Positions 1 through 6,054 of a stretch of 31,155 nucleotides of DNA are shown here, piece by piece (within the stretch, counting starts at the first letter, position 1; each line of letters opens with the position of its first letter). Location: contig CAKSFP010000030.1 in NCBI GenBank assembly GCA_934454585.1, forward strand, positions 1 to 31,155. The letters run 5' to 3'. The notes under the pieces are model-generated. The model saw only the letters and a list, made by a program, of their open reading frames with translations. It was not told the origin of the DNA and searched no databases. The position numbers and the translations under genes are program-made. This DNA comes from an uncultured Clostridia bacterium (GTDB lineage Bacteria > Bacillota > Clostridia > UMGS1810).

Positions 1-119
1 GAGCGAGCAAGAATAAAAAACACTTACACGAGCCTATTAACAAGATAGTTCGAATTCGTCGCTTTCGCTTAAGCAAATTTGACGATTATCAAAACAACTT
101 TTGAAGGGAGCAAGTTTTA
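1..119. other. Upstream leader of the ABC permease gene
   Basis: No gene can be supported here. All three forward frames close before the permease start, so at most a few C-terminal codons of an upstream gene could be present. A purine-rich ribosome binding site (GAAGGGAG) lies at 104-111, eight bases before the permease ATG. I see no convincing -35/-10 pair, so the promoter is probably outside the window. Confidence 0.5.
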
Positions 120-1070
120 ATGGCTAAATCAAGTAATGCGGCTGTGACAGTTGATAAGCTGAGTTTCGGCTACCGATTGAAGTCGGACATGAGGAGAAAC
201 TATCCGCTATATCTGCTGATAGTTCCCGTGCTGGCTTACTACATAATCTTTTACTACAAACCGATGTACGGTGCGATTATCGCCTTTAAGGAGTATTCGC
301 CGTCTCTCGGCATTATAGACAGCCCGTGGGTCGGCTTTAATCAGTTTATCAAGTTTTTCACTGCGCCCGACTTTGCGCGAATACTAAAAAACACTCTTGT
401 AATCAGCATCACAAGCATAGTGTTCGGTTTCCCGGCACCCATTATTCTTGCTCTGCTGTTTAATGAGCTGCGCAACGCAAAGTTCAAGTCGGTGGCACAG
501 ACAATCTCCTATCTGCCGCACTTCGTATCACTTGTCGTTGTGTGCGGACTCATAAAGACTTTTGTCAGTCAGGGCGGAATCATCTTTCAGCTGGCAACTG
601 CCCTCGGTGCGAAAAATGTCGGAATGCTCAGCCGACCGGAGTGTTTTGTGCCGATATATGTGCTCTCAGGCATATGGCAGGAGATAGGCTGGGGATCGAT
701 CATCTACCTCGCTGCACTTTCGAGCATAGATCAGGAGCTGTACGAGGCGGCAAAGATAGACGGTGCGAACAAATGGAAACAGACTCTCCATGTCACGCTG
801 CCCGGTATCGCCCCCACCATTATCATAATGTTCATTCTGCGCATGGGTTCGCTGCTCAGCGTAGGTTACGAGAAGGTTATTCTTCTGTACAACCCCCTGA
901 TATATGAAACAAGTGATGTAATCTCGAGTTATGTATACCGTGTAGGTCTCGGACAGCAGAGCTGGTCATACAGTACCGCTGTCGGTCTTGTCAACTCTGT
1001 GGTGAATTTCGGCATTATCATGCTCACCAACAGGATTTCGGCAAAATATTCCGAGACTTCGCTGTGGTAA
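120..1070 (+). CDS. ABC sugar transporter permease, LplB type
   Basis: One of two membrane subunits of a type I (binding-protein-dependent) carbohydrate importer. The 316-residue product has a short cytoplasmic N terminus and about six membrane segments, beginning with the hydrophobic stretch around residues 30-50 (YLLIVPVLAYYIIFYY). The EAA loop that contacts the ATPase is clear near residues 205-225 (EAAKIDGANKWKQTLHVTLP). The N-terminal signature ending in KPMYGAIIAFKEY is typical of the LplB/YtcP group, which imports oligosaccharides or uronic-acid sugars. GAAGGGAG sits eight bases upstream of the ATG. The second permease follows directly, so the two are co-transcribed. No ATPase gene is nearby; this group usually borrows a shared MsmK/MsmX-type ATPase (family knowledge). 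The substrate cannot be told from sequence. Confidence 0.9.
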   Translation: MAKSSNAAVTVDKLSFGYRLKSDMRRNYPLYLLIVPVLAYYIIFYYKPMYGAIIAFKEYSPSLGIIDSPWVGFNQFIKFFTAPDFARILKNTLVISITSIVFGFPAPIILALLFNELRNAKFKSVAQTISYLPHFVSLVVVCGLIKTFVSQGGIIFQLATALGAKNVGMLSRPECFVPIYVLSGIWQEIGWGSIIYLAALSSIDQELYEAAKIDGANKWKQTLHVTLPGIAPTIIIMFILRMGSLLSVGYEKVILLYNPLIYETSDVISSYVYRVGLGQQSWSYSTAVGLVNSVVNFGIIMLTNRISAKYSETSLW

Positions 1071-1084
1071 GGGGGGTGCCTGTA

Positions 1085-1981
1085 ATGAATAACAACAAAA
1101 TAAAAATCGGCACGGGCGAGAAGGTTTTCAATGTGTTCAACATTGTGTTCATGTTTATCATGATGTTTGTCATGTTCTACCCCATGTGGCATGTGCTCTG
1201 CGCGTCGTTCTCCGATGCAAGGCTTCTCAGCGCCCACTCCGGCATACTTCTCTGGCCCGACGGTTATTCCGTCAGCGCATACAAGCTTATGGCTAAGAAC
1301 CCCATGATTCTGCGCGGCTATGGCAACACGCTGTTCATACTCGTGTTCGGTCTTGTGCTCAACATGGTTATGACAAGCCTTGCAGCATATGTTCTCTCAA
1401 GAAGAAATGTCATGCTTAACAAGCCGCTGACGATCATCATTGTATTTACAATGTATTTCTCCGGCGGCATGATCCCGAGCTACCTTAACATCATTCAGCT
1501 CGGTATGGAGAACACTCTCTGGGCGGTCATAGTGCCCGGCGCTATCAGCACATATAACATGATTGTGCTGCGAACAGGGTTTGCGGCTGTGCCCGAGAGT
1601 CTTGAAGAATCGGCAAAGATAGACGGCGCGTCAAGTCTGCGCATACTCTGGCAGATCATTCTGCCGCTGTCCATGGCTACCGTTGCGGTGGTAACTCTAT
1701 ACTATGCGGTTACACACTGGAATTCATGGTTCAGCGCGATGCTCTACCTCACCGACAGAAACAAATTTCCGCTTCAGCTGATACTGCGCGAGATTCTCAT
1801 CAACAACGATACCACATCCATGGTAACTGCTATGGATGCCGGTGCCGGAGATTCCTCGTTTGTCAGCGAGACTGTAAAATACGCTGTCATCATCGTATCC
1901 GTAGTTCCCATTCTGTGTGTTTATCCGTTTATACAGAAATACTTTACTAAAGGTGTCATGGTAGGAGCGGTAAAGGGCTGA
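1085..1981 (+). CDS. ABC sugar transporter permease, YtcP type
   Basis: Second membrane subunit of the importer, 298 residues, MalG-like in the broad sense. Membrane segments begin near residue 15 (FNIVFMFIMMFVMFYPMWHV), and an EAA loop is visible near residues 180-200 (EESAKIDGASSLRILWQIIL). I chose the ATG at 1085 over an in-frame GTG at 1064: the strong AAGGGGGG box at 1069-1076 lies eight bases before this ATG, whereas the GTG would overlap the previous gene. The gap after the first permease stop is 14 bases, which implies one transcript and a heterodimeric channel. The C terminus (FTKGVMVGAVKG) is the family's usual ending, so the gene is intact. The partner binding protein is about 600 bases downstream behind its own promoter. 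Confidence 0.9.
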   Translation: MNNNKIKIGTGEKVFNVFNIVFMFIMMFVMFYPMWHVLCASFSDARLLSAHSGILLWPDGYSVSAYKLMAKNPMILRGYGNTLFILVFGLVLNMVMTSLAAYVLSRRNVMLNKPLTIIIVFTMYFSGGMIPSYLNIIQLGMENTLWAVIVPGAISTYNMIVLRTGFAAVPESLEESAKIDGASSLRILWQIILPLSMATVAVVTLYYAVTHWNSWFSAMLYLTDRNKFPLQLILREILINNDTTSMVTAMDAGAGDSSFVSETVKYAVIIVSVVPILCVYPFIQKYFTKGVMVGAVKG

Positions 1982-2009
1982 CATCGTCGGAACAAGCCGC
2001 ACATCGTGC

Positions 2010-2033
2010 GCTGCAAATCGGGAGATTTACAGC
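2010..2033. repeat. Imperfect hairpin after the permease operon
   Basis: GCTGCAAATC and GATTTACAGC form a ten-base stem with one mismatch around a GGGA loop, 29 bases after the permease stop. No U-run follows, so it is not a classical terminator. It may stabilise the 3' end of the permease mRNA or be a repeat unit like its neighbours. Confidence 0.4.
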
Positions 2034-2045
2034 TTACTCGTTTTG

Positions 2046-2102
2046 CTGTTCCTCCTCTTTCCCAAAAAGGCACGCTAACGCTACCACCTTTTTGGGAGCC
2101 CT
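2046..2102. repeat. Dispersed palindromic repeat, copy 1
   Basis: Ten-base perfect inverted arms CCCAAAAAGG (2061-2070) and CCTTTTTGGG (2087-2096) enclose a short core containing CACGCTA and GCTACCA. The same unit, nearly identical over about 55 bases including the pyrimidine-rich flank, occurs in opposite orientation at 31101-31155. Two copies 29 kb apart outside genes indicate a dispersed REP-like element. Confidence 0.75.
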
Positions 2103-2283
2103 TGTTTCGGCGCATAACGGGTTAATCTCACCACTCGTCGTATCTACATACGACTTCGGGTACCCCTCGCTCCTCTCGGATTCGGTTTGCACATTCTGCA
2201 TCTGAATTTGCTCCGTCAGTGGGAATGAATATGCATCAAAATTTGCTTCGTCAATCATAGTATGCAAGCAGTAATTACTGTAG

Positions 2284-2305
2284 GGGCGACCCTGTGTGGT
2301 CGCCC
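2284..2305. repeat. GGGCGACC hairpin element
   Basis: GGGCGACC (2284-2291) and GGTCGCCC (2298-2305) form a perfect eight-base stem with a six-base loop, preceded by TGTA. GTAGGGGCGA...CGCCC hairpins of this type are, from general recollection, common intergenic elements in gut Clostridia. Only one copy is seen here, so its repeat status is inference. Confidence 0.4.
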
Positions 2306-2416
2306 GCCCGCTTACGAATTGTTTGACCCGGGCGAATTATCGTTTCGCACAAATAATCACCCGGAATGACGGACGGGATGTTATCACAACCGAACCTATT
2401 TACTTTTCACTATTGC

Positions 2417-2445
2417 TTTTTAAGAGGGCTTTGCCCTCTTAAAAA
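2417..2445. repeat. Perfect 13-bp inverted repeat
   Basis: The arms TTTTTAAGAGGGC (2417-2429) and GCCCTCTTAAAAA (2433-2445) are perfectly complementary around a TTT loop. The stem is GC-rich at the top and A/T at the base, with no separate U-tract on either strand. It could work weakly as a terminator in either direction or be another REP-like hairpin. Confidence 0.5.
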
Positions 2446-2489
2446 AGCTCACATGCACGACTCTGTGTATACTGATTTTAACTTTTGTA

Positions 2490-2518
2490 TTGCATTTTTA
2501 ACCAATCTGCGTTACAAT
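2490..2518 (+). promoter_or_regulatory. Promoter of the solute-binding protein gene
   Basis: TTGCAT (2490-2495) and TACAAT (2513-2518) are spaced by 17 bases, a good SigA-type match, about 70 bases before the start codon. The binding protein can therefore be transcribed apart from the permeases, which fits its usual higher abundance. Confidence 0.65.
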
Positions 2519-2586
2519 TGTTTTAATAATAAATGAATTTTATGCTCGGAAACACTCAAAAAAATATTGATAACGGAGGTAACAAA

Positions 2587-4140
2587 ATGAACAAAAAATT
2601 CAAACAAGTCATCCTTGGCTTAACTGCGGCAGCTGCCTGTGCCGTCATGGCATCATGCGGCGGCGGGCAGACGACAAGCTCCGGCGGCGACGCGGACAAA
2701 ATCACCTATTGGTGTATCCTCGATGCCAATACATCACAGACCGCAAGCAACCTGGGCGACACCCCGTTTGCCAAAAAGCTGATGGAGGCGACGGGTGCAA
2801 AAATCGAATATCAGCACCCGGCACAGGGCCAGGCAGGCGAAAAATTTAATATTATGGTTGCAATGGGCAATCTGCCCGACATCATCGAATATAGCTGGAA
2901 CAGCGGATATCCCGGCGGATTCTCCAAGGCTATGTCCGACGGAGTTATCCAGGCGATAGATGCCGAAAAAGAGGCTCCCAACATGATGGCTTACATCAAG
3001 GAGCACCCCGAACTTGACAAAATGCTCAAGACAGATGACGGCAAGTACTACGGCTATCCCTTCATCCGCGGCGATGAATATCTGCTCACCAGTGCAGGCA
3101 TGATAGTGCGTGATGACTGGCTGAAAGATTTGGGACTCAGCGACCCCGAGACCATTGACGATTGGACGGAGATGCTCACCGCGTTTAAGGAGAAAAAGGG
3201 TGCAAAGGCGCCGCTTACCGTCAACCCGGGTTTTATTTCGAATCAGGGTGTCATAGTAGGAGCATTCGGCATTTATGACGGGCTCTACATAGACGGCGGC
3301 ACGGTTAAGTACGGACCTATGGAAGACGCCTACAAGGACTTTCTTGTGCAGATGAATTCATGGTATCAGGCAGGTCTTCTCGATGCGGACTATGCGTCCG
3401 TTGACGGTTCCACAATTCAGTCCAATATGCTCAACGGTGTGTCGGGCGCGACATTCGGCAGCTGCGGTCAGGGCATAGGAAAATGGATGGCTGCTGCTCC
3501 GGACGATAAGTACAGTCTCAAGGGCGTTAAGTATCCCGTACTCAAAAAAGGCGATGTGCCGCAGTTCGGCAACTATCAGTACCCCGTGACCCCCACCGTT
3601 GCGGTCATCTCCAGAGACTGCAAAAACAAAGAGCTTTGCACAAAAGTCCTCGACTACGGTTACGGTGCAGAGGGACAGATGCTCTTTAACTTCGGCATAG
3701 AGGGCGAGAGTTACAACATGGTTGACGGCTATCCCACCTACACCGATCTCATTACAAAGAATCCCGAAGGCCTCTCGATGAGCGCTGCGCTTGCAAAGTA
3801 CACCAGGGCTCATACAGAGAGCTCATTTATCCAGGACAAGAGATACATGGAGCAGTATGCAAATCTGCCGCAGCAGAAAGCAGCGCTCACCAACTGGATG
3901 GCTACCAACATGAAGGAACACAGAATGCCCGATGTCAGCCTTACATCGGAGCAACAGAGTGACATTTCGACTTTGCTTGAGAATCTTGATACTTACAAGA
4001 GCGAAATGCAGGCTAAATTCATTATGGGTGTTGAGCCGATAGAGAACTTTGATAAGTTCAGGAATGAGCTCAGAAACAGGGGTGTTGAAAAATATCTCGG
4101 TTATCAGCAGGAGGCTTATGAGAGATATCTAAAAAGATAA
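2587..4140 (+). CDS. Extracellular solute-binding lipoprotein (ABC sugar importer)
   Basis: Substrate-capture subunit of the carbohydrate importer, tethered to the outer face of the membrane. The 517-residue product starts with a lipoprotein signal: MNKK, a hydrophobic stretch, and the lipobox VMASC with the modified cysteine at residue 24, followed by a flexible GGG/S/T/D linker. The size and the motif YWCILDANTSQTASNLGDTP at the mature N terminus fit the large (about 500 residue) binding proteins of the LipO type that partner LplB/YtcP permeases. I chose the ATG at 2587 because GGAGGT lies at 2575-2580; an in-frame ATG at 2533 would put 18 extra residues before the signal peptide. The gene has its own promoter and a hairpin after the stop. 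The ligand is unknown. Confidence 0.88.
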   Translation: MNKKFKQVILGLTAAAACAVMASCGGGQTTSSGGDADKITYWCILDANTSQTASNLGDTPFAKKLMEATGAKIEYQHPAQGQAGEKFNIMVAMGNLPDIIEYSWNSGYPGGFSKAMSDGVIQAIDAEKEAPNMMAYIKEHPELDKMLKTDDGKYYGYPFIRGDEYLLTSAGMIVRDDWLKDLGLSDPETIDDWTEMLTAFKEKKGAKAPLTVNPGFISNQGVIVGAFGIYDGLYIDGGTVKYGPMEDAYKDFLVQMNSWYQAGLLDADYASVDGSTIQSNMLNGVSGATFGSCGQGIGKWMAAAPDDKYSLKGVKYPVLKKGDVPQFGNYQYPVTPTVAVISRDCKNKELCTKVLDYGYGAEGQMLFNFGIEGESYNMVDGYPTYTDLITKNPEGLSMSAALAKYTRAHTESSFIQDKRYMEQYANLPQQKAALTNWMATNMKEHRMPDVSLTSEQQSDISTLLENLDTYKSEMQAKFIMGVEPIENFDKFRNELRNRGVEKYLGYQQEAYERYLKR

Positions 4141-4167
4141 TATATAGGTAGTTTTTTTGCAAGAAAG

Positions 4168-4195
4168 GCGATTGCCGTCGTGCGGCGGCAATCGC
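4168..4195 (+). terminator. Hairpin after the binding-protein gene
   Basis: GCGATTGCCG (4168-4177) and CGGCAATCGC (4186-4195) form a perfect ten-base GC-rich stem, 27 bases after the stop. The tail (TGTTAAATT) has few U residues, so termination may be partial; it may also protect the mRNA end. Confidence 0.6.
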
Positions 4196-4242
4196 TGTTA
4201 AATTAAATCCGAAAAAATCGCAAAAAATTTTCAAAAAAACTA

Positions 4243-4271
4243 TTGACAATTCGCTCATTATGCGGTATACT
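4243..4271 (+). promoter_or_regulatory. Promoter of the tRNA cluster
   Basis: TTGACA (4243-4248) and TATACT (4266-4271) are spaced by exactly 17 bases and lie 30 bases before the first tRNA. This is a near-consensus SigA promoter, as expected for stable RNA genes. Confidence 0.85.
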
Positions 4272-4300
4272 GTATAGGTCGCCGATAAAGACGACTATGT

Positions 4301-4376
4301 GGGAGCTTAGCTCAGCTGGGAGAGCATCTGCCTTACAAGCAGAGGGTCATAGGTTCGAGCCCTATAGCTCCCACCA
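4301..4376 (+). tRNA. tRNA-Val (TAC)
   Basis: Full cloverleaf with GGGAGCT acceptor arm paired to AGCTCCC and an encoded CCA end. The D arm contains TAGCTCAGCTGGGAGAGCA, the anticodon loop is CTTACAA (anticodon TAC) and the T arm contains GGTTCGAGCC. First gene of the cluster. Confidence 0.97.
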
Positions 4377-4381
4377 CATAC

Positions 4382-4458
4382 GGCCGGGTAGTTCAGTTGG
4401 TTAGAATGCCAGCCTGTCACGCTGGAGGTCGAGGGTTCGAACCCCTTCCCGGTCGCCA
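4382..4458 (+). tRNA. tRNA-Asp (GTC)
   Basis: GGCCGGG acceptor arm pairs with CCCGGTC, discriminator G, encoded CCA. The anticodon loop CTGTCAC gives GTC. The T arm contains GGGTTCGAACCCC. It starts five bases after the tRNA-Val CCA, so the two are processed from one transcript. Confidence 0.97.
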
Positions 4459-4514
4459 CGCCTTGTGCGTTTTGTGTCGCACAGGTGTTTAATATAAGGT
4501 AGCTTGTTGGGTAT

Positions 4515-4590
4515 GCCTCTGTAGCTCAGTCGGTAGAGCAGGGGACTGAAAATCCCCGTGTCGGTGGTTCGATTCCGCCCGGAGGCACCA
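4515..4590 (+). tRNA. tRNA-Phe (GAA)
   Basis: GCCTCTG acceptor arm pairs with CGGAGGC (one G-U), discriminator A, encoded CCA. The anticodon loop CTGAAAA gives GAA. The T arm contains GGTTCGATTCC. It is separated from tRNA-Asp by 56 bases that contain a weak GTGCG/CGCAC hairpin but no strong terminator. Confidence 0.97.
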
Positions 4591-4645
4591 TACAAACTTA
4601 CCTGACTGTCAATCCAATGACTTGCTTTACAGGTCATTTACATTT

Positions 4646-4720
4646 GCGGGAGTGGCTCAGTGGTAGAGCGTCACCTTGCCAAGGTGAACGTCGCGAGTTC
4701 GAATCTCGTCTTCCGCTCCA
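4646..4720 (+). tRNA. tRNA-Gly (GCC)
   Basis: GCGGGAG acceptor arm pairs with CTTCCGC (one G-U), discriminator T, encoded CCA. The anticodon loop TTGCCAA gives GCC. D arm GGCTCAGTGGTAGAGC and T arm GAGTTCGAATCTC are canonical. A terminator follows at once. Confidence 0.97.
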
Positions 4721-4725
4721 AAACC

Positions 4726-4762
4726 AAAGAGGCGTAAATGTAGTTTGCGTCTCTTTGATTTT
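4726..4762 (+). terminator. Terminator inside the tRNA cluster
   Basis: CAAAGAGGCG (4726-4735) pairs with CGTCTCTTTG (4748-4757) with one wobble, followed by ATTTT. It lies just after tRNA-Gly, so tRNA-Cys receives either read-through or transcription from a separate promoter that I cannot identify. Confidence 0.65.
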
Positions 4763-4784
4763 AACTCACAGTTTCATATTCTTC

Positions 4785-4858
4785 GGCGCCATAGCCAAGA
4801 GGTAAGGCAGAGGTCTGCAACACCTTCACCCCCAGTTCAAATCTGGGTGGCGCCTCCA
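4785..4858 (+). tRNA. tRNA-Cys (GCA)
   Basis: GGCGCCA acceptor arm pairs with TGGCGCC, discriminator T, encoded CCA. The anticodon loop CTGCAAC gives GCA. The short D arm (AGCCAAGAGGTAAGGC) and T arm CAGTTCAAATCTG are typical of bacterial tRNA-Cys. Last gene of the cluster. Confidence 0.97.
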
Positions 4859-4895
4859 AAAAATCGACAAGTACGGTTAGTGCTTGTCGATTTTT
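4859..4895 (+). terminator. Terminator of the tRNA cluster
   Basis: AAAAATCGACAAG (4859-4871) and CTTGTCGATTTTT (4883-4895) form a perfect 13-bp stem ending in five T residues, immediately after tRNA-Cys. It is a strong intrinsic terminator. Confidence 0.88.
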
Positions 4896-4992
4896 ACTTA
4901 TTACCTTTTCACTATTCATTCTTCACTTGAATTTTATGTGTCGATTTTTTGGAAGGTAAAAAGTAATAGTGAAAAGTGAAGAAGTGTGGTAC

Positions 4993-5135
4993 AAACTCGC
5001 AAAAGCGAGTTTGAATGATATCCGCTTACGCGGATGTTAAAAGGCAAATTTCATTTCACAGAGAGCGCAGCTCACTATTTCACAATTTGCGTCAAGCAAA
5101 TTATTTCACATCGAGCGGTACGCGAGATATTTCAC
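4993..5135. repeat. Array of short hairpins with ATTTCAC spacers
   Basis: Two hairpins come first: AAACTCGC-AAAA-GCGAGTTT (4993-5012) and ATCCGC-TTAC-GCGGAT (5020-5035). Then the heptamer ATTTCAC recurs at 5053, 5077, 5103 and 5129, spaced 24, 26 and 26 bases. Between the heptamers lie GAGC-GCA-GCTC (5063-5073), AATTTGC-GTCAA-GCAAATT (5084-5102) and ATCGAGCG-GTA-CGCGAGAT (5110-5128, with tandem G-A pairs). The arms differ in sequence from unit to unit while the spacer is fixed. From memory, similar arrays occur between genes in Oscillospirales-like genomes. The function is unknown. Confidence 0.65.
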
Positions 5136-5204
5136 TATAAAATCATTAATATGTGTTATCAATAAGATGATTTTCTGTATCTGTAATGAACACGAAAGCC
5201 AAAT

Positions 5205-5236
5205 CGGAATGGAGTAAAATCCATTCCGGTTTTTTT
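5205..5236 (+). terminator. Orphan intrinsic terminator
   Basis: CGGAATGGA (5205-5213) and TCCATTCCG (5220-5228) form a perfect nine-base stem with a six-base loop, followed by G and seven T residues. It is strong, but no gene ends upstream of it on this strand: the tRNA transcript already ends at 4895. It may end an unrecognised small RNA covering the hairpin array or be a relic. Confidence 0.75.
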
Positions 5237-5363
5237 GATAAAAACAGTCCTGTGTTTCGTGATTCTTCCTGTTTTGCAAAAAGGCATTGTAAAGCATTTG
5301 CGGTGTTATCTTCTGTGCAAAAGACAAGTCTAAAATAATCTCAAAATAATTTCAAATTATCTA

Positions 5364-5392
5364 TTGCAATGTTGTAAAATTTATGATATGAT
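5364..5392 (+). promoter_or_regulatory. Promoter of the tetR-giant surface protein operon
   Basis: TTGCAA (5364-5369) and TATGAT (5387-5392) have a 17-base spacer. The -10 box lies wholly in the left arm of the 51-bp palindrome, so a repressor bound there would exclude RNA polymerase. Predicted transcription starts near 5399, about 70 bases before the tetR ATG. Confidence 0.75.
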
Positions 5393-5436
5393 TTACTTAT
5401 CAATCAATAACTTATTGATTGATAAGTAAATCATAT
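5386..5436. promoter_or_regulatory. Perfect 51-bp palindrome, probable TetR operator
   Basis: Two 25-base arms (5386-5410 and 5412-5436) are exact reverse complements around a single C at 5411. The inner part of each arm carries ATCAATCAATAA or its complement. TetR-family proteins bind palindromes as dimers and often repress their own gene (family knowledge). The position over the -10 box and start region fits this. Its length exceeds a single TetR site (usually 15-30 bp), so two dimers or a nested arrangement may be involved (inference). Confidence 0.75.
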
Positions 5437-5469
5437 TTTATTAAACGAAAACAGAGGATAAGGGATTTT

Positions 5470-6054
5470 ATGCAAAAGGATTCAAGAGAGGAAAAGAAAA
5501 AAGAAATAATGGAGAAATGCTATGAATGTTACTGTGACAACGGTTTTCGTGACACGGGAATCAAGGAGTTGGGTAAATATTGCGGTATGACCTCGGCAAA
5601 TCTTTATGGCTACTTTGAAAATGTGGATGACCTCATACTCCAGTCCACGGCGCATTGCATGGCAAAGGTGGAGGATGATTTTATGGCGCTTGCGCCGAAA
5701 AATCCGCTCGACATCATCCGCTTTATAGATGAGATTCCAGAGTGGACGGCAAAAAACCACGGCAAAAAATATCGCATGATGTACCAGGTATACACCCACC
5801 CAAAGTATATGGAGCACGGCAAAAAATTCTTTGCGGGCGTGGCAGAGCGTTATTCGGAATATGCGCGTTATCTCTCGCCGAAGCTCGGAATGCCGGAGTC
5901 GATCCTCGCGGGATTCATATTCATCTTTGTGCGTGCGGCGGTGCACTATGCGTTGTTTGAAGATAAATTTTATCTTGATACTCAGATGAAAGCACTAAAA
6001 TTAGCTGTGTTTTCAACACTGAAATTAAACGGAGAGGAAGGTAATAAGGGATGA
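5470..6054 (+). CDS. TetR/AcrR-family transcriptional regulator
   Basis: A 194-residue DNA-binding repressor-type protein. Residues about 10-60 form the TetR_N helix-turn-helix: EKKKEIMEKCYECYCDNGF, then GIKELGKYCGMTSANLYGYF as the recognition helix region, then ENVDDLI. The rest is helical and holds the ligand and dimer interface; it is too variable to name a ligand. I chose the ATG at 5470 because AGGATAAGGG precedes it by about six bases. An ATG at 5419 lies inside the palindrome and has no ribosome site. Its stop overlaps the next gene's start (ATGA at 6051-6054), so it is translationally coupled to the giant surface protein. The promoter palindrome predicts autorepression and control of all three genes. 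Confidence 0.88.
   Translation: MQKDSREEKKKEIMEKCYECYCDNGFRDTGIKELGKYCGMTSANLYGYFENVDDLILQSTAHCMAKVEDDFMALAPKNPLDIIRFIDEIPEWTAKNHGKKYRMMYQVYTHPKYMEHGKKFFAGVAERYSEYARYLSPKLGMPESILAGFIFIFVRAAVHYALFEDKFYLDTQMKALKLAVFSTLKLNGEEGNKG

Larger units (their letters stand above)
1982..2489. other. Non-coding spacer filled with small palindromes
   Basis: About 500 bases between the second permease and the promoter of the binding-protein gene hold no credible gene. At least four hairpin-forming elements are visible (2010-2033, 2046-2102, 2284-2305, 2417-2445). There is also a 22-base direct repeat pair sharing TGCATC and AATTTGCT-CGTCA at 2197-2218 and 2232-2253 (period 35). No canonical terminator with a U-tract follows the permease, so some transcription may run on toward the binding-protein gene. 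Confidence 0.55.
4896..5363. other. Gene-free spacer between tRNAs and tetR
   Basis: No credible gene on either strand. In order it holds an inverted repeat CTTTTCACTATT/AATAGTGAAAAG (4905-4916 and 4965-4976), a run of small hairpins with ATTTCAC spacers (4993-5135), and an orphan intrinsic terminator (5205-5236). The stretch from 5237 to 5363 is AT-rich with nothing recognisable until the tetR promoter. Confidence 0.55.

Noticed and set aside
4401..4637. 78-codon reading frame on the - strand across tRNA-Asp and tRNA-Phe (contains GRNRTTDTGIFSPLLYRLSY)
   Set aside because: This is the well-known spurious 'protein' obtained by translating the antisense of tRNA-Phe; no real gene is present.
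4993..5135. Possible CRISPR array (regular 24-26-base period)
   Set aside because: The repeated part is only seven bases, the intervening parts are self-complementary, and no cas gene is nearby.
5386..5436. The 51-bp palindrome as an intrinsic terminator or transposon end
   Set aside because: It is AT-rich with no U-tract, holds a -10 box, and there are no target-site duplications or transposase; an operator fits better.
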